Source of the DNA: Streptomyces rugosispiralis
GTDB taxonomy: Bacteria > Actinomycetota > Actinomycetes > Streptomycetales > Streptomycetaceae
DNA length: 64,000 nucleotides
NCBI RefSeq assembly: GCF_024505145.1
Contig: NZ_JANIAA010000006.1
Span: 1-64,000 of the forward strand
Direction of reading: 5' to 3'
Shown in pieces: positions 1 through 9,000 of this stretch; within the stretch, counting starts at the first letter, position 1, and every line of letters starts with the position of its first letter. The notes under the pieces were generated by a model. The model saw nothing but the letters and a program-made list of their open reading frames with translations. It did no database searches and was not told the origin of the DNA. The position numbers and the translations under genes were made by a program.

Positions 1-253
1 TCCTGTACGGTGTCCCGCCCGGCCCGCTGTTCCGGGTACGGATCGAAGCAGCCGAGGAAGAGGTACGCATCGAAGTGCGCGACTCCGGCCCCGGCCGACC
101 GGCGGCACAATCCCGCGCACGGACAGCGAGAACGGCCGCGGCCTGCTACTCGTAGGCGAACTCGCGGACGCCTGGGGCGACATCGAGCACACGGTCGGCA
201 AGACGGTCTGGTTCACCGTCAAGGCAACGCAAGCCCAGGGGCGGGCCCAATGA
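1..253 (+). pseudogene. 3' part of an RsbW-like (HATPase_c_2) ATP-binding protein, frameshifted
   Basis: This is the tail of a small histidine-kinase-like ATPase of the anti-sigma/SpoIIE-partner type that Streptomyces carries in many copies. From base 3 one frame reads an N-box-side stretch ending ...IEVRDSGPGRP. The G-box side, ENGRGLLLVGELADAWG, continues in a different frame (codons in phase with base 122) and stops with TGA at 251-253. The first frame hits TAG at 153-155. The two halves belong together but are separated by a one-base frame change between about 95 and 121. The gene is therefore either broken or carries a sequencing error. Its 5' end lies outside the window. The stop overlaps the next ATG (ATGA at 250-253). 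Confidence 0.6.
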
Positions 254-774
254 CGGTCCACTCCGAGACCAGCAGCAGCTCGGATCTCGACCGGCTCCAC
301 CGCGATGAGATCACCGTGGCGATGAACTGGGTCATCCGCACCTGCCAGGACATCATCCGCGACCACAGCCACAAGGCCTTCTGGGTCCCCACCGGAACAG
401 CGACCGGCGCCACCCCGACCACGGAGGATTTGATCGAGTCGGCCCGCACCGACGTCCTCAGCAAGCTCAGGCGCCAAATCGATGGCACCGAGGCCATCAT
501 CGGCGACGCGGAACATGAACGCACCAGGCGCCGGGGGTGGGTTGCGCCCGCCCCACGCGTTCAAGGCGCCGCGCCATCGGCGCGGCGGTACAACTGCCAC
601 ACATCAACGGCGGCGGGCGCCCAACAAGAAGGCGACGTCTATCGAGGCGATCGCGCCCCAGATCCAGCAGATCACCGTGACGTCCGCCGGGGCCAAGGCT
701 GTGGTCAGTGCGCCCAGCCCGATCGTGCCCAGCACCACCTTGGTGTTGCGCTTCGTTGCGAGGGCTGTGCGTAG
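250..774 (+). CDS. Hypothetical protein, possibly degraded in its 3' half
   Basis: The gene is not recognised. It starts with ATG at 250, overlapping the upstream TGA by ATGA, which suggests translational coupling to the ATPase gene. The first ~90 residues look like a real soluble protein (Ser-rich start, then mixed charged helices such as RDEITVAMNWVIRTCQDI). After about base 520 the translation turns Arg/Gly/Ala-rich, and it runs antisense through the opposite-strand gene at 604-876. The natural end is therefore probably lost or lies before ~600. No domain or membrane segment is seen. Confidence is moderate for the first 270 bases and low for the rest. Confidence 0.35.
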   Translation: MTVHSETSSSSDLDRLHRDEITVAMNWVIRTCQDIIRDHSHKAFWVPTGTATGATPTTEDLIESARTDVLSKLRRQIDGTEAIIGDAEHERTRRRGWVAPAPRVQGAAPSARRYNCHTSTAAGAQQEGDVYRGDRAPDPADHRDVRRGQGCGQCAQPDRAQHHLGVALRCEGCA

Positions 775-876
775 CGGTCCCGGTTCGGCAAGCCGGTCCG
801 CCAGATAGGCGTCGAACGCTTCCGCGACTTGGTCGTCGATCTCGTCGCGTATCCGAGTATCCAGTGAGTTAGACAT
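604..876 (-). CDS. Small membrane protein, hypothetical (90 aa)
   Basis: The ATG at 876 follows a clear AGGGGG ribosome-binding site about 6 nt upstream, which decides it over a start further out. The first ~50 residues are charged (SLDTRIRDEIDDQVAEAFDAYLADRL). They are followed by two hydrophobic stretches (VVLGTIGLGALTTALA and VTVICWIWGAIASIDVAFLL), so it is probably a two-helix inner-membrane protein with a cytoplasmic N-terminal helix and an Arg-rich tail. The family is not recognised. It diverges from the ArsR-like regulator at 1026 and shares with it a gap holding the TCTGCA repeats, so the regulator may control it. Confidence 0.6.
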   Translation of the reverse strand: MSNSLDTRIRDEIDDQVAEAFDAYLADRLAEPGPLRTALATKRNTKVVLGTIGLGALTTALAPADVTVICWIWGAIASIDVAFLLGARRR

Positions 877-960
877 GGACAACCCCCTGTGTAAGGGCAA
901 GCGGCATCACAGCCTGTGCGTCCGGCCCGCCTGTCCGCACCTTTGTCCTTACGCTAGCTA

Positions 961-1013
961 TTGCAGAGGATTTCTGCAAACAACCTCTGCAACTCTGCAG
1001 AGACTCTCTGCAG
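961..1013. promoter_or_regulatory. Cluster of TCTGCA-type inverted repeats (putative operator)
   Basis: The gap upstream of the regulator at 1026 contains a perfect inverted repeat TTGCAGA-N5-TCTGCAA (961-967/973-979). It also has an uninterrupted 10-bp palindrome CTCTGCAGAG (993-1002) and a further CTCTGCAG (1006-1013). Clustered copies of one dyad beside a winged-helix regulator are typical of an autoregulatory operator. The sites lie between two divergent genes. Confidence 0.55.
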
Positions 1014-1025
1014 TAGGGTTGCCGC

Positions 1026-1631
1026 ATGGCTGAGCGTCCTGAGACACGGGTTCTCACCGGCCCGGACCTCAAGGCCTTCTACAAGGCGTTGTCCAACCCG
1101 GTGCGCCGAGACATCCTGAGCTATCTCGGCGAGCACGGCGAGGCGAACTCGACCAGCGTCGCCAAGGCGCTCGGCGAGAGCACCGGCACCACCAGCTACC
1201 ACCTGCGCAAGCTCGCGGAACTCAACCTGATCGCCGAGATCGAGGAGAAGTCCAGCGGCCGTGAACGCTGGTGGAAGTCGCTGATGACGGACATCTTCAC
1301 GCCTCCAGGGCTCGTTATGACGGCCGACGAACGGGAAGCGGCGGTGAAGATCGGCGCGCTCAAGATGACGCAAGATCTGAGTCTCGTCGTGAGTGCGTAC
1401 ACCGGCTATGACAACTCGGCAGGCTGGAACCAGATCCAGCGCTCCGGCCTGTGGATGACCAAGGATCAGGTGGCAGCGTTTGTCGAGGAGTACCAGACGC
1501 TGCTGCGCAAGTACGCGACCGAACCGGGGGATCGTCCTTCGGGCTCCCGCAACATGGCCGTCCGCCTTGTTGTGCTGCCCGACCAGGAGCGTCCCCAGCT
1601 CACATTGCCCCCTGAAGCGGACGACGACTAG
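1026..1631 (+). CDS. ArsR-like winged-helix transcriptional regulator
   Basis: This is a DNA-binding regulator of 201 aa. Residues ~14-75 form an ArsR/HTH_20-type winged helix (LKAFYKALSNPVRRDILSYL..., SYHLRKLAELNLI, wing GRERWWKS). The C-terminal ~120 residues have no recognised ligand domain, and no ArsR-type metal-binding Cys pair is visible, so a metal sensor is unlikely. The ATG at 1026 has a short AGGG about 9 nt upstream. The gene lies next to a dense cluster of TCTGCA dyads that probably are its operator, and diverges from a small membrane protein that may be its target. Confidence 0.8.
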   Translation: MAERPETRVLTGPDLKAFYKALSNPVRRDILSYLGEHGEANSTSVAKALGESTGTTSYHLRKLAELNLIAEIEEKSSGRERWWKSLMTDIFTPPGLVMTADEREAAVKIGALKMTQDLSLVVSAYTGYDNSAGWNQIQRSGLWMTKDQVAAFVEEYQTLLRKYATEPGDRPSGSRNMAVRLVVLPDQERPQLTLPPEADDD

Positions 1632-1660
1632 CGCCGTCCGCCAATCAGCTGCGCAGGGTG

Positions 1661-2272
1661 TCAGCTCAGGGCGGCTTCCCCCGTGTGGACCGCTCGTAGG
1701 GCGCGCTCGACGGTCTCCTCGTTTTCGCCGACCGGGGCCACGTAGTCGAGGACGGCGCGGGCGGCGTCATCCCCGAGGGTGCGGGTGATGACCCAGGTGC
1801 CGAGGTACTGGGACGCCAGGCAGCCGCCCGCCGTGGCGATGTTGCCCTCGGCGTGGAAGGGGACGTCCAGGACGGTGACGCCGCTGGCTTCGACGAAGGG
1901 GCGGCTCTTGATGTCCGTGCAGGCGGGCATGTCGTCGAGCAGCCCTAGCTTGGCGAGGATCAGTGCGCCGGAGCACTGGGCGCCGATCAGCTGGTGTGAC
2001 GGGTCGAGGGGGAGCCTGGAGATCAGGCGGTCGTCGGCGACGACGTCGCGTGTCTTCACGCCGCTGCCGATCAGTACGACGTCGGCTTCCGGCACGAACT
2101 CCATCGGGCGCTGGCCGGTGACCTCGACGCCGTTCATGGAGGTGATGACCGGCGTCGGCGTCGTGATGAACGCTTCCAGGCCGTCCTTTCGGCACCGGTT
2201 GATCAGCGCCGAGGCGATGAAGCTGTCGAGCTCGTTGAATCCGTCAAAGGTGACCACGGCTACCTGCTGCAT
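1661..2272 (-). CDS. DJ-1/PfpI family protein
   Basis: This is a 203-aa single-domain protein of the class I glutamine amidotransferase-like DJ-1/PfpI superfamily. It has the Rossmann-like start MQQVAVVTFDGFNELDSF and a nucleophile elbow with Cys in GAQCSGALILAKLG (about residue 101). Family members act as proteases, glyoxalases, isonitrile hydratases or chaperones; the sequence alone does not decide which. The start ATG at 2272 has GGGAG ~7 nt upstream. It converges with the ArsR-like gene (30 bp apart) and is divergent from the GntR gene at 2499. Confidence 0.8.
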   Translation of the reverse strand: MQQVAVVTFDGFNELDSFIASALINRCRKDGLEAFITTPTPVITSMNGVEVTGQRPMEFVPEADVVLIGSGVKTRDVVADDRLISRLPLDPSHQLIGAQCSGALILAKLGLLDDMPACTDIKSRPFVEASGVTVLDVPFHAEGNIATAGGCLASQYLGTWVITRTLGDDAARAVLDYVAPVGENEETVERALRAVHTGEAALS

Positions 2273-2424
2273 GACATCTCCCTCGACCTTGACGACGGCA
2301 GGGTGGCTCAGCCTCTCAGGTGTGCTGTGGTCGGGGCGCGGGCCAATTGGTGGGTGGTGGCCCTTTTGGTGGCGGTCCTGTAGCAGTTCGGGCAGTCCGT
2401 GCAGTCCGGCCGGGCAGTCCGGGC

Positions 2425-2448
2425 AGTCCTTAAGACGTCTTTAGGACT
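2425..2448. promoter_or_regulatory. 24-bp near-perfect palindrome, putative GntR operator
   Basis: Arms AGTCCT (2425-2430) and AGGACT (2443-2448) enclose the central palindrome AAGACGTCTT; 22 of 24 positions are symmetric. It lies about 50 bp upstream of the GntR-family start codon, the expected place for an autoregulatory operator. The preceding ~40 bp (2385-2428) contain several direct copies of GGCAGTCC that overlap the left arm. Confidence 0.6.
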
Positions 2449-2498
2449 TACGCTGAAAGTGTCCGCAGCGGCCGTACGACCGAGGACGGTGAGCATCC

Positions 2499-3284
2499 AT
2501 GGCCAAGTACGAGCAGATCGCGGATGCCCTTCGCCAGAGCATCCGCGCAGGTCAGCTCGGACCCGGGGAGCGGCTTCCGGCCGAGGACAAGCTCGCGGCG
2601 CGGTATCGGACGAGCGTGCCGACGCTGCAGCGGGCGCTGTCGGAGCTGGTGGCCGAGGGGCTGATCGACAGGCGGCACGGGGTGGGGACGTTCGTACGGA
2701 CTCCGCGCCGGCGGGTCGAGCGGAGCAACGAGCGGCACCAGTGGGAGAAGGACCGGGTCCGCCGGTCCAGGGCGGAGCGGCTGCGGACCGGGTCGACCGA
2801 GCACGACACTGGGCTGGAGGTCGGCGACCTCGCCTTTCACGCCGAGTACCGGGACGCGAAGGCCGACGCGGATCTGGCGTCGGTCTTCGGGGTCCCCGTG
2901 GGTACGCGGCTGCTGGAGCGGATCTACCGCACCAACTGCCGCGAGGAGGACGCGCCGTTCGCCCTGGTGCATTCGTATCTGGTGCATGACGTCGTGGCCG
3001 TCAATCCGGAGTTGCTCGACGCCGCCCATGAGCCCTGGCCCGGCGGCACCCAGAATCAGCTCTACACGATCGGCATCGAGCTGGACCGGATAGAGGAACG
3101 GATCACGGCTCGGCCGCCGACCGTGGAGGAGGCCGAAGGGCTCGGGCTCAAGAAGGGGGTTTCGGTGATCGTTCTCAGGAAGATCTGCACGGATATCGGC
3201 GGTCGGGTGGTCGAGGTCTCCGACGTGACCTTGTGCGGGGACCGTACGGAACTCGTCTTCACCACGCCCCTGAAGAGGTGGTGA
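2499..3284 (+). CDS. GntR family transcriptional regulator (HutC/UTRA type)
   Basis: The protein has 261 aa. Residues 1-70 are a GntR winged helix (KYEQIADALRQSIRAGQLGPG, RYRTSVPTLQRALSELVAEG, RRHGVGTFV). Residues ~105-260 match a UTRA effector-binding domain of the HutC subfamily (RLLERIYRTN..., RPPTVEEAEGLGL). The ligand is not predictable. ATG at 2499 is preceded by GAGCATCC with AGGACGGTGAG further up. Its stop is 2 bp before the glycosyltransferase ATG, so the two are co-transcribed. The palindrome at 2425-2448 is the likely binding site. Confidence 0.85.
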   Translation: MAKYEQIADALRQSIRAGQLGPGERLPAEDKLAARYRTSVPTLQRALSELVAEGLIDRRHGVGTFVRTPRRRVERSNERHQWEKDRVRRSRAERLRTGSTEHDTGLEVGDLAFHAEYRDAKADADLASVFGVPVGTRLLERIYRTNCREEDAPFALVHSYLVHDVVAVNPELLDAAHEPWPGGTQNQLYTIGIELDRIEERITARPPTVEEAEGLGLKKGVSVIVLRKICTDIGGRVVEVSDVTLCGDRTELVFTTPLKRW

Positions 3285-3286
3285 CC

Positions 3287-4045
3287 ATGCCCAACACCAT
3301 CACCGTCATCACCGCCGTCCACGCCCCGGGCGCCGTGCATCTGCCGGACGCCCACAAGTCGCTGCGCGAGCAGGAACTGCCGGACGGCTGGGACTGGCAG
3401 TGGGTGATCCAGGAGGACGGCGAGACCGACGCCGTACGTCCCTACGTCCCCGACGACGCCCGCGTCAGCTTCGGCCAGGGCCGGGCCGGCCGGGCCGCGA
3501 TGGCGCGCACGATGGGGCTCGCCCGCGCCGAGGGCGCGTACATCAAGGTGCTGGACGCCGACGACATGCTCACCCCCGGCGCCCTCGCCCGCGACCTCCG
3601 CGCGCTCACCGACCACCCCGATCTCGGCTGGGCCACCTCCCGCGCCCTGGATCTGCTGCCGGACGGATCCACCGTCGGCTTCCAGGGCGATCCGCCGCAG
3701 GGGCCCATCGCCCGAGGCGCGGTCCTCGAATTCTGGCGGGCGAACGACCACCGCGCCCAGGTCCACCCCGCCACCCTCTTCGTACGCCGGGACCTGCTCC
3801 TCGCCCTCGGCGGCTGGATGGCCCTGCCCGCCTCCGAGGACACCGGCCTCCTCCTGGCTCTCAACGCGGTCAGCCGCGGCTGGTTCACCGCCGAGACCGG
3901 TCTGCTCTACCGCAAGTGGCCCGGCCAGGTCACCGGCCAGTCCGCCCACACCGACGCGGCCGAGCGCGCGGCACGCTTCGCGGTGGTCGAGGCGCGGGCC
4001 CGGGTTCTGGCCGCCATGGACGGCTGGCGCTACGAGGCACACTGA
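3287..4045 (+). CDS. Family 2 glycosyltransferase
   Basis: This 252-aa protein has a GT-A fold. It starts PNTITVITAVHAPG and has the metal/nucleotide-binding aspartates in KVLDADDMLTPG (about residue 88). It has no signal peptide or membrane helix, so it is probably cytosolic. The sugar donor and acceptor are unknown. ATG at 3287 is chosen because GAAGAGGTGG lies directly upstream; an in-frame GTG at 3281 is possible. It follows the GntR gene by 2 bp and is likely in the same transcript, so its expression probably answers to the GntR ligand. Confidence 0.8.
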   Translation: MPNTITVITAVHAPGAVHLPDAHKSLREQELPDGWDWQWVIQEDGETDAVRPYVPDDARVSFGQGRAGRAAMARTMGLARAEGAYIKVLDADDMLTPGALARDLRALTDHPDLGWATSRALDLLPDGSTVGFQGDPPQGPIARGAVLEFWRANDHRAQVHPATLFVRRDLLLALGGWMALPASEDTGLLLALNAVSRGWFTAETGLLYRKWPGQVTGQSAHTDAAERAARFAVVEARARVLAAMDGWRYEAH

Positions 4046-4137
4046 GAGCCCGCTCGGGTCGGCACCGATGAGTTTGCGCGGCCTCCCCGGTCTGAGAGGA
4101 GGAAGAGCTCACCGACCGCAGCCCACGGAGGGGCATC

Positions 4138-4752
4138 ATGAGGAAGATCACCGCCAGCCTGTTCATCTCGCTCGACGGCGTCGTGGAGGCGCCCGACCAG
4201 TGGCACTTCCCCTACTTCAACGACGAGATGGGCGCCGCCGTCGACGCGGGCATCGGCGCGGCCGACACCCTTCTCATCGGCCGCAAGACCTACGACAGCT
4301 TCGCCGGAGCCTGGCCGGACCGCGAGGCGGCGGGCGGTGAGGACGCCCACTTCGCCAAGAAGCTCGGCGACGCCCGCAAGATCGTCCTGTCGCGCCAGAA
4401 CCTCAGCTTCACCTGGCGGAACACCGAGCAGCTCAAGGGCGACTTCGCCGAGGCCGTCACCGCGCTGAAGAACGAACCGGGCGGGGACATCGCCCTCAGC
4501 GGCTCGGTCTCGGTCGTCCGGCAGCTCATGGCGCACGGCCTGCTGGACGAGCTGCACCTGCTGGTCCACCCGATCGCTGTGCGCAAGGGCATGCGGCTGT
4601 TCGACGAGGCCGAGACCACGATCCCGCTGAAGCTGCTCTCCTCCGCCACCTTCAGCACCGGTGTGCTGTACCTCGTCTACGCCCCGGCCGAGTCCACCAC
4701 CGACGCCACCTACGATGACGCCAGGACCCACCTGCCCCAGGACGGCCAGTAG
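4138..4752 (+). CDS. Dihydrofolate reductase-like (RibD C-terminal domain) protein
   Basis: The protein has 204 aa with a single RibD_C/DHFR-like fold: RKITASLFISLDGVVEAPDQWHF at the start, ADTLLIGRKTYDSFAGAWP, and GDIALSGSVSVVRQLMAHGLLDELHLLVHP with the NADPH-binding Gly/Ser turn. Stand-alone members such as YwjB/YyaP are NADPH-dependent reductases of mostly unknown substrate; a folate or riboflavin role is not implied. GGAGGGG sits 6 nt before ATG 4138. It is separated from the glycosyltransferase by 92 bp and converges with the FkbM gene. Confidence 0.85.
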   Translation: MRKITASLFISLDGVVEAPDQWHFPYFNDEMGAAVDAGIGAADTLLIGRKTYDSFAGAWPDREAAGGEDAHFAKKLGDARKIVLSRQNLSFTWRNTEQLKGDFAEAVTALKNEPGGDIALSGSVSVVRQLMAHGLLDELHLLVHPIAVRKGMRLFDEAETTIPLKLLSSATFSTGVLYLVYAPAESTTDATYDDARTHLPQDGQ

Positions 4753-4773
4753 CCGCCTCCCGGACGGCCACTC

Positions 4774-5697
4774 TCAAGGCAGCGTCTCCGCGTCGACCCG
4801 CGAGAAGACCAGGTCGCTTTCCTCCGTGACCGGCGCCCGCCAGCGGATCGGAACCTCCGGCGGGCGCCGCAGGGCGGCCGGGTAGCTGCCCGCCGCGTAG
4901 TCGTTGGGCAGGCGGTAGACGTGGAAGCCGTGGTCCTTGAGCGCGGTCAGCAGGTCCTCGACGGAGTCGCCCAGGTCGGCCATGCGCTGGGGGGTGACCT
5001 CGACGGTCAGCTCGGCGTCGGGGCGCAGCTTGTCGAGGAGGGGGACGAGGCCGCGCACCACGCTGCCCTCCGCCCCCTCCACGTCGATCTTGATGACCCT
5101 GGCGTTGGCGATCTCGTCCTCGGTGAGGAGGCCGGGCAGCGGCTGGGCCGCGATCTCGAAGGTGGACTCGGCGGGGCCGTCGTAGGGGACGACGCTGTTG
5201 GCGCCCATGTTGCGGGAGCTGGCGAGGATGAAGGTCAGCAGCTCGTGGCGGTCGGAGACGGCCGCGTTGAGGGCGCGGATGTTGGTGCAGTCGTTGCGCC
5301 GGGCATGGCGCTGGAGGAGCTGGTGGAAGGTCGGCGAGGCCTCGATCGCGACCGCCGTCCCGCTGCGCCCGATGAGGCGGGAGGCGAGGACGCTGTAGTA
5401 GCCGATGTTGGCCCCGACGTCCACGAAGACGTCCCCGGGCTTCAGCCGGCGCTGGAGCCACCGCGTCATATGGGGCTCCCAGACGCCGAAGAGGTAGAGG
5501 TACCGCTGGATGAGGTCCTGGGTGTCGACGGCGAAAGTGGCGCCGAAGCGCGTACGGGCCAGGCGGTGCAGGGGGCGGTCCCGCAGGGCGGCGTTGAGAT
5601 GGCGCTCGACCAGGGCCCGCTTGCCCGCGCTCCAGGGCGCGTGACGGACGTACTCGCGGCCGAGGTCGAGAGCGGCCTGGTCGAGCCTGCGGATCAC
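4774..5697 (-). CDS. FkbM family methyltransferase
   Basis: This is a 307-aa SAM-dependent methyltransferase. It has the Rossmann motif VFVDVGANIGYYSVLASRLI, the acidic post-II residue in AVAIEASP, and the FkbM signature VIKIDVEGAEGSVVRGL. FkbM-type enzymes usually O-methylate sugars or polyketide-like products. The start is GTG at 5697, because GGAG lies 6 nt upstream. The open frame extends upstream only through a Met-Ser-Ala-Gly repeat that is noncoding tandem DNA (5779-5856). It could modify glycans together with the nearby GT2, but they are on opposite strands. Confidence 0.8.
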   Translation of the reverse strand: MIRRLDQAALDLGREYVRHAPWSAGKRALVERHLNAALRDRPLHRLARTRFGATFAVDTQDLIQRYLYLFGVWEPHMTRWLQRRLKPGDVFVDVGANIGYYSVLASRLIGRSGTAVAIEASPTFHQLLQRHARRNDCTNIRALNAAVSDRHELLTFILASSRNMGANSVVPYDGPAESTFEIAAQPLPGLLTEDEIANARVIKIDVEGAEGSVVRGLVPLLDKLRPDAELTVEVTPQRMADLGDSVEDLLTALKDHGFHVYRLPNDYAAGSYPAALRRPPEVPIRWRAPVTEESDLVFSRVDAETLP

Positions 5698-5778
5698 GGG
5701 GTCTCCAGGTGGGGGAGGCGTCTTCTGGCGGTGCGTGCGGTCTCGTCCGGTGTCGCCGCACCGGTGCCCAGTGTCCCC

Positions 5779-5856
5779 CGGACATCCCCCGGACATGCCC
5801 GCGGACATGCCCGCGGACATGCCCCCGGTCATGCTTCGGAGCCCGCGGACATGCCC
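5779..5856. repeat. Short tandem repeat, ~12-bp unit CGGACATGCCCG
   Basis: The heptamer CGGACAT starts at 5779, 5790, 5802, 5814 and 5845, with a variant CGGTCAT at 5826. Most steps are therefore 11-12 bp, roughly one helical turn. The array lies upstream of the FkbM methyltransferase on its 5' side. It falls in the shared 340-bp gap between that gene and the 3' end of the WD40 gene. Nothing else was recognised in this gap. Confidence 0.7.
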
Positions 5857-6037
5857 CCGGGGCCCCCGGTCGTGCCCGCCGGGGCCCGGACATGGAAGCG
5901 CCCGACCGCTGGCGACGGGGGATGCACCAGCGGTCGGGCTGTACCTAAGAGTAACGCGGCCGCCGGGGTGGCGAAGCCGACTCCTCCCTTGCGGTGAGAA
6001 GTTGTGACCGCGATCACGCAACGTTCGCGCAACGTCG

Positions 6038-9000
6038 CTACCGACCGCACGGGGGCGCGTACGAGAGCCGGGAGAGGTATTCATCCCACTTCTCCGGGGT
6101 CAGCACACCTCGCGTCATCGAGCAGATGCGACGCACCGCCTCGTCCACGTCCAGGCTCCACAGCCGGACCGTGTCCGCGCCGCTGGACACCCCGAGCATC
6201 CGGCTGTGCGGGCTGAACGACAGGAAATTCCCGGTCTTGGCGTTGGGGCTCAGCGACTGGCCGATGGACGTGGCCTTGGACGGGACGGTGACGTCCCACA
6301 GCCGGACCGCGTTGTCGTTGCCGCCGCTCGCGAGCGTGTTGCCGTCCTGGCTGAAGGTCAGCGACACGATCGCGTCGGTGTGGCCGGTGAGCGGGGACCG
6401 CAGCCGGGTCACCCTGCCCGGGTCGGTGACGTCCCAGAGCCGGACCGTGTTGTCGTCGCTGCCGCTGGCCAGCGTATGGCCGTCCGGGGTGAAGACGAGC
6501 GCGTTGACGGGTCCGAGGTGGCCCGTGACCGGCCCGCCCCGCGGGGTGGCGTGGCGCGGGTCGGTCACCTTCCACATCCGGATGGTGTTGTCCGCGCTGC
6601 CGCTGGCCAGCGTGCGGCCGTCCGGGCTGAAGACGAGCGCGTTGACGTAGCCCCGGTGGCCGGTGAGCGGTTTGCCGAGCCGGCGGACATGCGACGGGTC
6701 GCCGACGTCCCACAGCTGGATGGTGTTGTCGCTGTACGCCGTCGCCATCATGCGCCCGTCCGGCGTGAAGCCCAGCGCGCCCGCGAACCGGGTCCGCAGG
6801 GGGAGGGGCGGCTTGTACGGGACGGGACGGGTCGGATCGGTGACGTTCCACAGCCGCACCTGGCGGTTTCCGGTCATCATCGCGAGGGTGTGGCCGTCCG
6901 GGGTGAACGTCAGCTCCCGCACCGAGCCCTCCCCGGGGGCGAACGGCTCGCCCAGCGGCACCGGCCGGTTGGGATCGTCCACGTTCCACAGCCGGACCTT
7001 CTCGTCGCGCCCGGCCGTGGCGAGCACCCGCCCGTCCGGGCGGAACACCCCCATCCGGCCGACCATGTCCGACGTCGGGATCGTCCACAGCCGGACCGTG
7101 TTGTCGCCGCTCCCGGTGGCGAGGGTCCGCCCGTCGGGGCTGAAGCCCAGGGCGTACATCTCGCCGCTGCTCCCCGCGAGCGGCTCGCCGACCTGCGACG
7201 GATACGCCGGATCGCTGACGTTCCACAGGCTCGCCGTGCTGTCCTGGCTGGCGACGGCGAGCATGGAGCCGTCCGGGCTGAAGGACACCGACCAGATGGG
7301 GCCGATGTGGCCGGTGAGCGGCGAGCCCAGCGGCTCCGCGCGACGCGGATCGCCGACGTCCCACAGCCGGACGGTGTCGTCCGCGCTGCCGCTGGCGAGG
7401 GTCCGGCCGTCCGGGCTGAACGCCACCGAGTGGATCAGGTCCTTGTGGCCGGTCAGCGTCTTGCCGATCCGCTTCGGACGGCGCGGCTCTGCCATGTTCC
7501 ACAGCCTGATCGATCCATCGTCGCCAGCGGCCGCGAGCGTCCGCCCGTCGGGGCTGAACGCCACGGAGCGCACGGCGGCGGTGGCGCCGGTCAGCGCGCC
7601 GATCGCCTTCGGCCGGCCCGGCCGCCGCATGTCCCACAGGCGCACCACGCGATTCTCCGTGGCGGTGGCCAGCGTGCGCCCGTCCGGGCTGAAGGCGAGC
7701 AGATAGATCGTGCCGTCGTGGTGGGAGAGGGGCGCGCCGAGCGGGCGCGGATGGCGGGGGTCCCGCACGTCCCACAGGCGGATCGTGCCGTCGTCGCCCG
7801 TGCTGGCGAGGGTGTGGCCGTCCGGGCTGAAGACCGCGCTGCTCACCCAGCTCGTATGGCCGGTGAGGGGCTTGCCCAGCGGTTTGGGGCGGGTCCGGTC
7901 CCGCACGTCCCACAGCCGGACGGTCCGGTCGTAGCTTGCGGTGGCCAGCAGTCGCCCGTTCGGGCTGAACGAGGTGAGGTAGACGGCGCCGGTGTGGCCG
8001 TGCAGCGGTGTGGCCAGCGGCGCGTTCACCACCGACAGCAGCCGGTTCCGGGTGGCCTCGTCGTGCGGCCGCAAGTCGTGCGCCACCAGGGCGAGCTGGG
8101 CGGACAGCGACGGATCCGTGTTCTGGAAGCGATCGGCCTCGGTGGCCACCTGCTCGAACACCGCGTCGTCCCGCTGCTGCCACGCGACCACCGCCGTACC
8201 GGCGGCCAGCACCGCCAGCACGACCAGGGCCGACACCGCGCCCCGGCGGAGCCACACCGTGCGCTTGCGCAGCCGGACCGAAGCGGCCAGGAACTCCACC
8301 GCGCTACGGGTCAGATAGGTGCCGCCGGCGGTCTTCGCCCAGGTGTGGGCCTGCTCCAGCCGGGAGCCCCGGTAGAGCAGGGACGAGTCGCGGTTCGAGC
8401 CCTCCCAGGACCGGCCGTCCTCCTCCAGCCGCTGGCGCACCAGATGGTCGTTGCGGTCCTCGTCGATCCAGTCGCGCAGCCGTGGCCAGGCGTGGAGCAG
8501 CGCCTCATGGGTGATCTCCACGGTCTCGGCGTCGAGCGTCACCAGGCGGGCGCGGACCAGCGTTTCGAGTGATTCCTGGGTCTTGCCCGGGTCCGTCGAC
8601 TCCCTCGCGAGCTGGTGCCGCGTCCCCCGCCTGCGGGTGGCCTGGGTGTCCTCGCCCAGCCGGACCAGCCGGAGGAGCAGCAGCCGCGCGGCCGTGCGCG
8701 CCTCGGAGTCGAGGCTGGACCAGGCCCGTTCGGCGGTCGCCGCCACCGCCCCCTGGATGCCGCCCGCCGCGCGGTAACCGGCCAGCGTCAGCCGTCCGCC
8801 CTTCCGCCGCTGCCAGGTGGCGAGCAGGGCGTGCGAGAGGAGCGGCAGTACGCCCGCGTCATGCGTGCCGCGCGGGCCGTCGGCGCTCACCTCCCGGACG
8901 ATCAGCTCCGCGAGCCCCGGTTCGAGCTCCAGGCCCACGGCCTTGGCCGGGCCGGTCACCGCCTCGCGCAACTCGGCGGTGGTCAGCGGCCCGAGCACCA

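Noticed and set aside
4652-6084. Methyltransferase start placed further upstream, through Met-Ser-Ala-Gly repeats
   Set aside because: The repeat is intergenic tandem DNA; GTG 5697 has its own ribosome-binding site and matches the family start.
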